This document shows, in pieces, positions 42,309 to 53,440 of a DNA stretch of 64,000 nucleotides (positions are counted from its first letter, which is position 1; the number at the start of each line of letters is the position of its first letter). The translations under genes and the position numbers were made by a program. Source of the DNA: Humulus lupulus (taxonomy: Eukaryota; Streptophyta; Magnoliopsida; Rosales; Cannabaceae). The stretch lies in NCBI RefSeq assembly GCF_963169125.1, contig NC_084796.1:91558888-91622887 (forward strand), given 5' to 3'. The notes under the pieces are model-generated. The model saw nothing but the letters and a program-made list of their open reading frames with translations. It made no database searches and was not told the DNA's origin.

Positions 42309-45105
42309 ATAACAAAATAAAGACAAACAAAGCAATAACAAATTAAGACAAAGCTGTTACTAACAGACTTTTGGATTATCAATACTATTACAATCTAATC
42401 TAAAGGAAAATTTTGTTAATTTAAGAGATGAACTCTATCTCTAAACAGAGAGATACACCACAAAATGTAAGAAACCTATCATAACTTAAAAAAACTTTCA
42501 AAAAGATCACTCTTGCAACTAAGAAGTTTATGCTCAGTCTAATATAAATTAAAATACTAAATAAGAGGAACACCTCATGTAGTTATTGACCATTAAACAA
42601 ATAAGCTCCAAAGATTTTTCAGAATTTCAATAATGGTATCATGAATCAATATGCTTTAATTTACAACAAAAATGAATTTAATACCTATAACCGCTCAGTG
42701 AATATTGGGCTAACAATTCAGAGAAAGCAGGATGACTTTTAAATTGCAAATGGAATTAAAAAAAACAGAGATATTATGCTACCTAAAATTTATGAAAAAC
42801 TGAAAGAAAGTGAACAAGTTCCAGTTAAGATTTTAGTTCAAATGAGCCCTCAAAGAGCTTAATATATAAGTTTATACCCAAAAGTAGAAAAAAAAATGCA
42901 ATATGGATTAGCGCTAGACTTGAACACTGAAAATGGAGACAGCTAACCTCATTTTGGCATGTTGAAGTTAATATGTTAGATACTGATACAAGGCAGTACT
43001 TATAAATTGGAGCAACTGGATCCAAGAATTTTTTACTTGCCTGAGAAACAAAAACAGGGCAGTACTCATATATTTCAGTTGAGGAAACAAAACTAATTAG
43101 ACTAGCAAAAACAGAGGACAAATACAATTTTAAATTAGCAGGGCTTATAGAAAAAGTTTTATTGTTATATTAGCACTGCCTTTAAGACTTCCATTGAATG
43201 AGATGTTACTTACACTGCCATTTATCATAACATGAAGTTTCTGCAAGAAAATGGAAAAAAAACAAGACAAAAGAAGAAAAAGATTATAGGAAGAAAAATG
43301 CTCAAATCAGTGATGAAACAAAATTAAATAGCAAATTCTGACCAATATTCTAACTCCATTATGTTTTCTATACTCTGATGGAGAAATATAAGAAAGAACA
43401 AGGGATGGAAATAGAGAACCAACTCAAATTCCATAGTAAAACTAAAGGTGTACCTTCAATGTTATTCTCCAGCGAGTATGCTTCGCCTTGTATTTCCAAT
43501 ATTCATGGTTTACAAGAACATACTGTAGAGAAAAGACAATTAATGCAAGAACAGTATCATTCTCAAATCATGTTTCCATCAGCTGCATTGTGAAATCCAG
43601 CACTGCAACATTTTAAATCGCATATCACAACATGTATTACTTTGGAGTCTATACAATATAAAGCATGATTGAGCTGATCACATGAAATTATTAATTGCAT
43701 GCTCTTAAACATACCTGTTGTAGTTAAGAAATAGTTATTCTCGTTCTTCTCACAATTAATTAATAGCATTGTTGCCAATTTTCCAGAAAGCAACCATGAT
43801 CCCCTAAAAAAATAAGGCGATACACTTAGACCACAATCTCCATTTTATAGTATAGAATTTACATATGACAAGACAAAGAACTTTAAAGTTGAACTACTTC
43901 AAGTAAAATTAACAAAATAAGTACAAATTTCAGATGGCATAAAGTGAAGAATAAAATAAATATCAATAAACAAAGAAGGACAGTTGAAAAAGAAAGAAAA
44001 AAAAAAGCATAACGATAGAGGTCATTACACAATTATACAATTTTTTATTTTACTTTTCAAGTCAGCATACAAATTGATGGCACACGCATCCAGTTCAGAG
44101 AAGAATACAAAATCTTCTCATAAGAAACGTGCTGGTGGAAAGGGCCATATATAAGTTTATACCCAAAAGTATAAAAAAAAAATGCAATATGGATTAGCTT
44201 GCCATTTCAATTTCTTTGCCAAGATGTTAACACCCATGGCCATTATAGCAGCACTATTAGGATTAGGAGATAATTTCCTGACCAAAGTGTAGATGATCTC
44301 AACAACCCTGGGCAAAAGATAAGAGACAAGAGCATTAACGTGGCAAGATACAAACATAACACAGTACACAGGAAAAGAACAGTATTTACCACACTCAACT
44401 CTCCAATTGCCCACTCACAGCAGTTTCTTGAGCATGAAATGAGCTGCCAATGCCCATTAAAGCAAAACACACAGCCTAGTAGGTATTGCTGCAGAAGCTT
44501 TTAGTCCAAATCCTTTCCACCTTTTCTATACTGCATATTCAATTTTACAAGACATGTTACTATTTATAGTGAATCAGAAAGTATAAACATTGATAACAAA
44601 CAAAAACTGAGTAGAAATAATATTTATAAGGTAAGCTAAAAAATGTACCTATTATTCCATCTTCCACTAAAAAAAGCAATTAACTTTCAGCCTCATTACC
44701 TACTAATTTAGGATTTAGTGAAAGAAAACAATACAAGTTCCTGAACCTACAGGTACAACAGCATTCTAAATACTATTCCCTGGTGTCTAAATAGCTAGCA
44801 AATAGAGTGGAAATTTAATTAACCATTGAAGGAATGGACCTTTGTAGATCAGCCAAAGAAAACAATACAAGTTCCTTGTGAACAAAGTCGCTGTATTTAA
44901 TGAGCTTTTCCTTTTGGTCCAGATGAGTAGTAGGCTAAAAATCAACAACAAAGAATTAAGAATTTACTCACCATCTATTTCCAAAGAAAATTATATAAGT
45001 TCCTTTTCATACCTCAAATCTATGGAGCCAACACTTTCTCTTTTCTATCTTTTTCTTACTAAATGCAAGCTCAATTGCCTCACCATCTTTCTCATTGTCC
45101 CTCAC
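42309..45105. other. unassigned CACTA interior with a 50-bp direct repeat
   Basis: AT-rich. A stretch of about 50 bp (TATATAAGTTTATACCCAAAA then TGCAATATGGATTAGC) occurs at 42863-42911 and again at 44150-44198. Minus-strand open pieces at 44414-44157 (EIIYTLVRKLSPNPNSA, MAMGVNILAKKLKW) and 43793-43563 may be further captured exons, but I cannot name them. Confidence 0.35.
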
Positions 45106-45198
45106 CTGGGTAGCGCTAGCTTCCCTTACATTGAGTAGTTTACCCCTCAATGGGAAAACACCATAATGGTCTCGAACAACGACAGAGAGTGCAGCCAT
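45106..45198 (-). pseudogene. TOP2: captured DNA topoisomerase II exon (downstream)
   Basis: Exon between an acceptor (AAATAG/ATGG) and a donor (CAG/GTGAGG) on the minus strand, reading MAALSVVVRDHYGVFPLRGK then LLNVREASATQ. The YGVFPLRGKLLNVREAS block belongs to the TOPRIM region of eukaryotic type IIA topoisomerase. It follows directly in phase from the exon at 45283-45482. Without the ATPase and tyrosine-containing regions it cannot act. Confidence 0.85.
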
Positions 45199-45282
45199 CT
45201 ATTTGTACTCAAATCAGTTAAAATGAAATCTAAGGCAAGTTCAGATTATGAATGAACTAATTGTTGAAGCCATTCAACTTAC

Positions 45283-45482
45283 TGCTAGAGCTTTGGCCGA
45301 ATCTCCTTCAGTCAAAATCACGGTACATTTTACAGAGTTCCTTCCTCCGGCTTCATTAGCATCCTCCAGCTTATTGATATTGTAAACCCTTTTTGTCTTA
45401 GCTCCATCTATTTTCTTAAGATCCTTGTTCTGCTTAAAGTTGGCCGAGGAAAGAAGACTATCCACAATGCCATACTTTGCCA
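45283..45482 (-). pseudogene. TOP2: captured DNA topoisomerase II exon (upstream)
   Basis: A 200-bp exon with acceptor CTTGCAG and donor GCA/GTAAGT. It reads VAKYGIVDSLLSSANFKQNK, then KIDGAKTKRVYNINKLEDAN and EAGGRNSVKCTVILTEGDSA. EGDSA is the TOPRIM motif with the metal-binding Glu. No stops, splice sites intact. In the family the next codons are MAGLSVVGRDHYGVF, exactly as the neighbouring exon continues. The gene normally has about 1,450 codons; only this slice of about 100 is present. It sits just downstream of the callose synthase fragment on the same strand. Confidence 0.85.
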
Positions 45483-45765
45483 CTGCAAGTTTAAAAGGTA
45501 CAACATAAACAAAGATACAGAAAGTAATGATAAGAGTGCATCTACATAAACAAGCATGAAATACTCTACAGAATACAAATGTCAGAATCAATACCACATA
45601 TCTTCTTCAATTTGTGTACAACCAAGAAAAAACTCAGCCAACTTCAATTAGAGAGAACAAGGAGAAAGAGTACATAGAAACAAATAATGCATTCCACTAT
45701 AGAAGAAAAAAAAGTTAAATTCACTGTTCCTAAGAAATTGTATACACCGCTTGGGGTTGACTTAC

Positions 45766-48100
45766 ATGATGAAATATGTAGCACAAGCATTCTGGAATGA
45801 ATCTGACATCAGTTGCTTCACCCCATATCAGAAAGTACAAGGAAACAAATAGTATTTTCTTTTCCTTGACAATAACTTCATAAATAAACAAATAGTATTC
45901 CACACCCCTTGCATTCATTGATCATATTAATACAAGCAATTTTTGTTTCAAAAAAGAAATAAGAATCAACTCATTTCCCCTAAAGTACAATATTTTTAAC
46001 AAATGATGAGGTTCTTATGAAGAAAAATAACACAATCAGAATGTTTAAGCATATATATCAGAACGTGTATGATTGCAAATATCAATGTTCATCAATGTGA
46101 AAAACATATAGAAGGATTTGGACATTTCCTCGCCATATAAATAAAGTAAGAACAACTAAACAATAAATTTTTCAAAGGAAAAAATATAAGTGTCTGAACT
46201 ACCTGCCTGAAACTCATAGCAGCCACATGCAACTTATAGCACAAATGAAAGAAAATACACTAAATCCAAATCCAATATACCACTTGATCTAGACGTACAA
46301 ACCTGAAATCCAAAAATGTAGTGCAGAAAATCAAGAACATCACCTTTTCTTGTAGTAGGGATGGGAAAATCCTCGGGCATTTTGGCAGTCCCCTATACTT
46401 TAACACTAAGATTGCTGCTTGAACCTGTTCATAAATTTCTTGTTCTATTCAAAAAAAAAATTATTCCAAAAGGTGGTACAAACAACAAAATTTTGGACTT
46501 GAAACACAAAATGTTAAACTAATTACCTCGGGGAAAAACCCAATACGATTTGTTGGGCTAGGAGCATCAAGTGGAATAATATTATAAGCAATTAAGTCGT
46601 CCGTCATAGCTGCATCAGTTTCCATCACACGTCTCAGCTGCATAAAACAAACCAATTGAGAGATGCAAGATTAAACAGAATGTGTCCCATTTATGTTAGT
46701 TTCAACTTTCAATGAAGAAGCTTAAGCAGAAACATATCCCTCCTTTGTAGATACATATCATGCAGTTTTTTTCCATATATTTACTCACTAATTCTTCACA
46801 TGAATTTTTTTAGGGGCTCAACATAAATGCTTCACAGGATTTTGGATGTTAAAAAATAGTGATAGTAAATCATTACAACTGATGACAAAGTCATACAACC
46901 AACCTCATCAAGAATTTCCTCAGTCAGCTGCTGAAGGACTGTGCCTAGAACTTTTAAAGTGGCAAAAACTATTTTCCTCTTAACTGTCTTTCTCTCGAAC
47001 CTGAAAAAAGTAATCAATAAATAGATCAATATGATGGCCATCAAAGAAAAACTGAGAAAATACCTTTAACACCAAAGATAAAGGGCTGGCCAAAAAAATA
47101 GAGGAATATACAAATCAAACTTTTCCTAATAGTTAAAGGAAGGTTTTCAAATTAATAATAAACCAAGGCACAAAAATAAACAAAAGGAGAAAATTGAAAG
47201 TCACATTCACATAATTATGTTTTTCTCCTTATAGGTAGATTAGAAAATAAAACTACAGTATTAGCATAAACAAAACAAAAGCAAATAAATAAAAGTGCCA
47301 TCTATTTGAGTTCAAATGGGTGAAATACTTACTTGCCCAAGTCTCCACTGAAAGCCCCAGTCTCCCTTACATTCAACTCTTCTTCTCGTAACTTTTCCAC
47401 GTCATTCTGCTCTTGATAGAGTTTGTAGAAATCTTGCAAAAGAGCAATGTCTTGGCTTCTATCTATAACTCCTCCCTTCTTTTTTGCAAGTTTTTGCTAA
47501 AATTTTGGAAACAATAAAAAGTAAATATATGGCAAATATAATATTATTGTCGAAGTGTATAGAATGCAAAACAAACAGACTAAAAATCTGGAAGTCAAGT
47601 TTATCCATTTCAAACTAAGCACACACCTTAATGACAGACATCAATCCAGTTTTAAATTGTAGAACTCCTCTTCCTTCACTGTCAGGATCCAGATTTTGAG
47701 CCAAATAATAAGCATGTTCACACACTGTAGGTATACAAAAAAAAACCAAGATATTCATAATGCTGTTAACTGACAAAATTTAGCTTAATAAGTACTCAGT
47801 TCAGTTTCTTAATAACTCAAAATATGATCGAAAACCATGACAGCATATAAATGAGTTCCAAATTGTACAGCCAGGAAAAAAGAAAGGGGGAAACATACAG
47901 ATCCTGGAGACATTTGGATTCTTATTTTGGATCTCATCTGCAGCACATAGAATTTCATCAATATCCCCATTGTTTGCAAGGGAAGATGGAACATTTCCTG
48001 CAATCCCATCAACAGGCTACCCATACGCATCCTTCCCAGTCCGTTCTCTTTTCAATGCTGCACGAACTAGACGCTCCCATAGCTCGTCAACTTGAGACAT
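45766..48100 (-). pseudogene. captured callose synthase (CALS9/GSL10-like) 5' gene segment
   Basis: Exons on the minus strand: 48100-47899, starting MSQVDELWERLVRAALKRER at the natural ATG; 47724-47627 (HAYYLAQNLDPDSEGRG); 47496-47333 (KKKGGVIDRSQDIALLQDFY); 47000-46914 (FERKTVKRKIVFATLKVLG); 46637-46527 (DLIAYNIIPLDAP); 46424-46303; and about 45889-45766 (FVSLYFLIWGEATDVRFIPE). Most splice sites are intact. This is the N-terminal cytosolic part of a plant callose synthase and most resembles the CALS9/GSL10 type. Defects: a TAG at 48017-48019, a frameshift inside 46424-46303, and one missing exon between 46303 and 45889. The membrane and catalytic region is not included. Confidence 0.8.
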
Positions 48101-49400
48101 TTTCTATAATAGAAGAACAGAAAATATGATAAAGTGTCAAACTGAGAATTAAAGAGAGAGAGAGAGATGATGCCAATCTAAATTAATTCTAATGCCTATT
48201 CACCTATAAAAAGAAAGCTTATATATGAATTCTACAACCAGAACAACTTCAACATCAACATATACAGGTTCAATTGGCAACAACTATTTCGCCAAATCAG
48301 CTCCCAAGAGAGAAATAAAAAATTATAGTAGTGTACCCTAAACTCGTAGCCATGCAGCAATTACACACTTTTTCTTGTAATTTTTAAAAATAAAAAGTGA
48401 CTGTTGAAACTTCTAAGGAAAAACATTTAATTTATCTTACAACCATATATAAAATTAAAAATGATTTACTTAACCCAACTCTCAATCTCTCATGCTGGTA
48501 CCTAAACCTCGTATACAGAAAAATCTCAATACATTAACTGAGCTAGTGTGTTCGTGCTTGCATAACTATTTTAAAGTTCTACAAATTATTTGAATTTGCA
48601 TCAACTAAAATAAATTCAAAGTTTCATAAATAGCAACTAATTCACTACATAAATGATCAAATAGCTTTATGAAAAAAGTACACAAATTAGGTTAGCTGGC
48701 TATTGAAACCGAATAAAATCATAATAACGCAACTTCAACTCACTCTGAAGTACATTTCTGTTCATCCTCTTTGCGAGGAGATGTGATACGCAACCACACA
48801 ATTTCTTATAAGGCAACTAACCCATATTACCTGCAATTTACTTATAGATCGCAGGCAGTCATCCTCAGAGATAGCTTCTCGATCACTCTTTCGCCTCCGA
48901 CGAAGCAGATTGCAGAGTTCCTGTAAGTTGATCGAACGAAGACGTTGGACACAGCGGGAGAAGTTTTGTAGGAGCAGATCTTTAATCCCTTAACACTGAT
49001 TTAGGGATGAAAAATCAATATGCAAAATCGAAAACACATGCAAAATCGAAAATTAATTTTGAAAACCACAGATTTTATAGATTCTATGAGATTCAAGCTG
49101 ATAAATCTAACATCTACAACTAATTACTTACCTGGCTTGCCAAGACCGAAGAGAAGAACAAATTTGAGAAGCCCAACGACTGGAAATCGAAGGTTGATAG
49201 GGAGATAGAGAAAGACGAGAGAGAGAGAGTGAGGAGTTCGAAGACCGTACGACTAAGCCGAAGAAATGGGTCTATTCTTTGTGTCGATATGTTGAAGGAA
49301 ATGGGTAGAAATGTTGAAGGAAAGCTCAGAAATGGGGTCTCGGGTCTCAAAAATGGGGAAGAGAAAGGAGATGGGTGTCTGTCTCAGAAATGAAAAAAAA
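48101..49400 (-). promoter_or_regulatory. probable captured 5' UTR and promoter of the callose synthase gene
   Basis: Upstream of the callose synthase ATG lies an AG-rich stretch (about 48149-48167), a long T-rich likely UTR intron, a C/G-richer stretch at 48860-48930 that looks like a 5' UTR exon, and a CT/GA-rich region at 49140-49350. No repeat or element sequence is seen, so the captured DNA probably extends past the transcription start. This would give the element a host promoter facing inward on the minus strand. That is inference from position and composition. Confidence 0.4.
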
Positions 49401-51689
49401 ATTCTAAGTGGCGGGATGTGAATATATTACCGCCCTTTTTACATAAAAAGTTGCCCAATATAATACTCTACAATAATACTTTTCTATTAGTATTATATTG
49501 ATGTGTTATGTTAATGGGTATTTGGTGTAGTGTAGCTTTCTTTTGCCTTTACCTGCACCACATAGCACCCGTGAGCCAAAGCCCAGCAAGAAAACTTAAT
49601 ATGCTCATGAACAGTAATAACATGTCATCAAATCATAAGGCACACGCCTAGCAGATATAGCCCTATTCAAGCAAGCAAACAAATTCACGTACTGTTGAGT
49701 TTAACACATCAACCAATGACCATAATAATCATCCACAGCTTTTAGCCCCAAATAGAAGAGTGACAGTTGTACAAGTCACTAAGGTGGGTTCTGTTCCCAA
49801 TATAAATAAGTGATCCTTTCACTAGCTTAAACAGGATAGGTGCATGATGATTAGTCACCAACATAACCTTCCTCATGACCCTAGAGTCATAACCATGGAA
49901 CACTGTTCCCTAGCCATGTCACAAGCAGTCACCTAGGCCTTAGGCTCTGAGTAATTAGTCTTAGACTAGACAAGCGCTTATAATATTCATCGACCTTAGG
50001 GTCGGTCCAGCGTTAATGCCTTAGAGTCATTCAACGCTGATATTGATTAGATCTAATCTTCAATCGGCCCTGCGTTCAGGACGCTTATACCGTTTCTGAC
50101 TCTTAGGTCAGTATCCCTGACTAGTCAGTACCATATACAAGCAAGCAATGCCACCAAACATATATTATATATCAAATATCCGAATACAGGGCATTCAACA
50201 TGCTTACTCAATAATCACTAGCACAATTAGGCTCATGCATAAACACAGAGGCTCAAGCTCTGAACAATCTCATATTCAATACTCATACCGTGCCCTAATC
50301 ACATGTTTCTCGTGCATTACATGCATCACATTTAGACATCCAACATGCATCAAGAATAACCATGCATGCCACATATACATAGGGTGCAGTTTTCATACCT
50401 TTGGTCCAAGCACAGGTTACCAATAAACGAGCCACAAGCATGATCCTTACTCCAAGCCTCTAGTGATAACCTAGTCACAACCATAAACGGTGATCCAATG
50501 AGTTCAAGTTCTAAAACCAATCTCGGAACCAAGACCTAGCCTCCGAGACATCACATCCCACTAAGCTAGGTATTAGGAATGATCCTGAGGCCTAAGGTTT
50601 GAGTTCCCATGACTAAAAACCCACTTTGGTCACTTTTCCTCTTTTGAGCCACGGCCCCAACCATTAGAGCCGCAACCCCACTCAAGTCAGGCCCAAAAAC
50701 TCTTCTCTGACAGCAATTAGAGCCGAAGCTCTACCCAATAGAGTCGCAGCTCAAATAGCCCATCAGCCCCAAACCACCAGCTTCTTCAAGCTTGAGCCGC
50801 AGCGCCCAAGAACAGAGCCGCGACTCAACCTCGAACCCAGCCAAAAAACCTCCATTTCTTCATCTAAAAACCTTTCAAAAACATATCCAAACATCTCCAA
50901 AATAAAAAATCAAAGTTCCCAAACATCCCCATTATCCAAAACCCATAAAACCCAAGCTTCAAATCTAACAAAAACTCATCAAAACACAAAGTCCAATTCA
51001 AGCTTAAAAACTTTAAAATCTTAGAACTTAACACTTAAATTACCTCCGATCAAGTTGTTTCCCAACTAAATCCTCCAGCTAATAAGCTTTTAATCTTCCC
51101 TAGGATCGCTATGCCTCGATCCTCGCTTGAATCCGAGTCCTAGAACTCAAGTTTCCTTCAAAAATGTGATCGGGAGACGAAAATGGAACTTTGAGGGAGA
51201 GAGAACGTACATAATGTTCTTTTTATTTCTTTAAAAGGTTACTTCAAGCTTAAGTAGACTCAACCAAATCCTAACGCTCGGGGTCCCGAAAACACTCTCG
51301 GGGGCAAAATAGTCAAAACCTCCAGAATTTATTCCCATTACCCAATAACCCGGTAATGCTCTAAATACCCCTTGACGTACTCCGAGTCAAGAATAAATTC
51401 CGTTGTGACTTTCCCACTAGCTTACCTCCTAGGATTGTCTCGTGCTGGGTAACCCTGGCATAACCAAATAATAATAAATCACCACACACATATCACATAT
51501 ATGACAATTATGCCCGAAATGGCCAAAATATGAAAATCTCCCAATTACTCAGAAATGAGTTCACATGCATATTAAATACACCTAAACATGCATATTATCA
51601 TTTAATAACATAATAAATAAATTATGGCCCTCCCGTCCTCCTAATCAAGGTCCTAAACCTTATTAGGAAATTTGGAGCATGACACTGAT

Positions 51690-52910
51690 AGTGTTCGTGG
51701 ACAGTTATAATATTGATGAGTGGTTCTTGTGTTATGTGCCAATGAGGAGATGCTACTCCCATGATCTGCCTCCTAAGGCCACAGCGTTGAGCGAGCATAT
51801 TATGAAGGCAGGCGAAACATTTCCCCTTAACCCAATTTTCATTTCAGTGCTTAAGTACTTTGACGTTGCACCACTTCAGCTAGCCCCTAATAGATAGTTG
51901 ATTCTCAGGTCACTGCGTATCAGTTTTATGAAGCACATAAAGCAGTCTTCTACAGTAGAAGAGGTGCACTTTATGTATAACCTTATGTTGACCCCCAAAT
52001 CGAAGAGGTTTTGCTTCCTTCAAAAGGGTAGTTCCAAGGGCCTCAAATTGAAGCAGTGTCTCTAACCCAAGTTCATGGAAACAGGACTTCTTTTTTGTTG
52101 AAGGCGTTTCTTCAGTCTGCGAGAGCTTTGGCTTAGTCCGTATGTCTATTTTGTACACTTCTCTTTATCTTTTGCTTTTTTACTATATTACTATTATTTC
52201 TATGTTGTTGACAGTTTAACCTTTATGGCAGAGACCCTTAAATTCCCGACTTGTATAGCACGGAACCACAAGGGACCCATGAGATATAATAGTGGCATAG
52301 AAGTTGGCTTGTCACTTTTTTACTTTGGCTAACCTTCTCAAATATGGTATCTCTAATGTTGATGATCCTTGTCTTCTATGGAAAATTAGAGAAATCAAGA
52401 AAAAGATTACCTAGGCGGAACTCGAGGTTTTTGATGAGGATACCGACCGAGTTCAGGAAGAGGTACCAATATGCTCCTCCTTGGAAGAGGTCCCCAAGGC
52501 AAAGTGGCCTTCCCGAGTGTCTCCTACTACCAAAATACATGTTCCATCTACTATCAAGGATCCATGTGTTACCTCTCGACCTCAGGCGCCACCTACTTCT
52601 TAGGGCCGCTTTGTTTCACCTACTTTCAAGAACTTTTATGTACTTTGGGGACCGCTCTTCCTGGTTCATTAGTTCTTCTGCTTTGGTTGACTAACTATCT
52701 TCCATTCCCATTTATCCGATTGCTCAGGGGTTCAGTGAGACTTCTTGGGCACGTTCAGTGGTTACCCCTTATGTGGAGTGGTATTCCTAGTCAGCAGAGT
52801 ATTTCCCGAGGCCAAATGGAGGGCTCTTCAAGATTCTAACGTGATGGATCTCCAAGAGGCACTTTTGCACTCAGCTACTAGGGTAAGTGTTGTATGTTTC
52901 ATCCTATTTT
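51690..52910 (+). pseudogene. central part of the split Transposase_28-like ORF
   Basis: Continues the frame cut at 35990. It reads VDSYNIDEWFLCYVPMRRCY, then SEHIMKAGETFPLNPIFISV and LKYFDVAPLQLAPNR before a TAG at 51895, and STVEEVHFMYNL and KSKRFCFLQKGS after it. The pattern (small residue-rich helix, PLNPFF-like, VAPxQLAPN, then the STVEEVxYMYNL block) is that of the plant Transposase_28 family, as in the antisense ORF at 8678-11443. After an intron-like gap (52145-52330) it goes on with DEDTDRVQEEVPICSSLEEV and, near 52830, SNVMDLQEALLHSATR, ending at GTAAGT. Several stops break it. Confidence 0.6.
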
Positions 52911-53029
52911 TATAGGGATGTGCCCCTATTTTTGTATCTTATCACATTATGACCTCTTATTGTTTCCGTCCTTGTTATTTTTTACTTTTGTAGACTTTTG
53001 TTGTGGTGCAACTATTGTTTGCTTCTATC

Positions 53030-53440
53030 TCCTTGTCAATCCATCTATAATCTGAGATTGAAGCCTCCATGACAGAAATATATTTAGCTAAGGAGGAGAA
53101 AGATCAACTCACCACAAGGGTCCAAGACTTTGGAGAATAAGCTAATTGAAACCGTGCACAAGATGGACGCGGCACTAGCAAATGCGTCACCATCATCTAA
53201 TAGTAAGAAGAAAATGGAGGTTAAACTTCTATCTTTGTAGGAAAACATTTCTCTCTATATCTGAATGTAAAATAGTCGAGTGCATCCCATATACAATGTC
53301 AAAGTTCAATATGGGCTTCAACTTCACTCCTGTTGGTGAGCATGCTACTGTGAAAGCTGTTGAGTGGAGGGCTCAAGGATTATTCTTTTCCTTCTTTGTA
53401 CAGAAGGATTTATCTGTAGTCTAACTTTATTTTTTGTTGT
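53030..53440 (+). pseudogene. C-terminal part of the split Transposase_28-like ORF
   Basis: After an intron (GTAAGT at 52883, acceptor near 53040) it reads SEIEASMTEIYLAKEEKDQL, a coiled-coil-like segment, followed by stops. A last open piece (53180-53424) has KFNMGFNFTPVGEHATVKAV and ends at a TAA near 53422. The coiled coil and tail fit the end of this family. Confidence 0.45.

Larger units (their letters stand above)
36334..49532. mobile_element. 13.2-kb CACTA (En/Spm-type) transposon with captured host genes
   Basis: Left end CACTACAAGAAAAAATGC, right end (read inward) CACTACACCAAATACCC; the two imperfect terminal repeats end together at ATAACAC after 30 bp. Flanks are CAG (36331-36333) and TAG (49533-49535), a 3-bp duplication with one change; the flanking LTR sequence joins cleanly when the element is removed. 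The interior holds a remnant of a CACTA-associated protein, exons of isoleucyl-tRNA synthetase (+), topoisomerase II and callose synthase (-) and a copia fragment. I find no tnp2-type transposase core, so it is non-autonomous and must be moved by a related element. Confidence 0.85.
35991..51684 (-). mobile_element. family-B solo LTR interrupted by a CACTA element
   Basis: Minus-strand LTR running TGTCATGCTCC at 51684 to GGCGTTACA at 35991, with exact 5-bp target duplications CTGAT at 35986-35990 and 51685-51689. It is about 2.5 kb without the CACTA insert (35991-36333 plus 49533-51684). It carries the family marks in reverse: TGGGATCCCA at 36159-36168, TTGCTGGGC at about 49583 and GTGCAGGTAAAGG at about 49555. 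There is no internal element DNA, so this is a solo LTR left after recombination of a full element. Confidence 0.85.

Noticed and set aside
45106..48100. Functional topoisomerase II or callose synthase gene
   Set aside because: Only slices are present, with a stop at 48017, a frameshift in 46303-46424, a missing exon and no catalytic regions of callose synthase; both lie inside CACTA ends.
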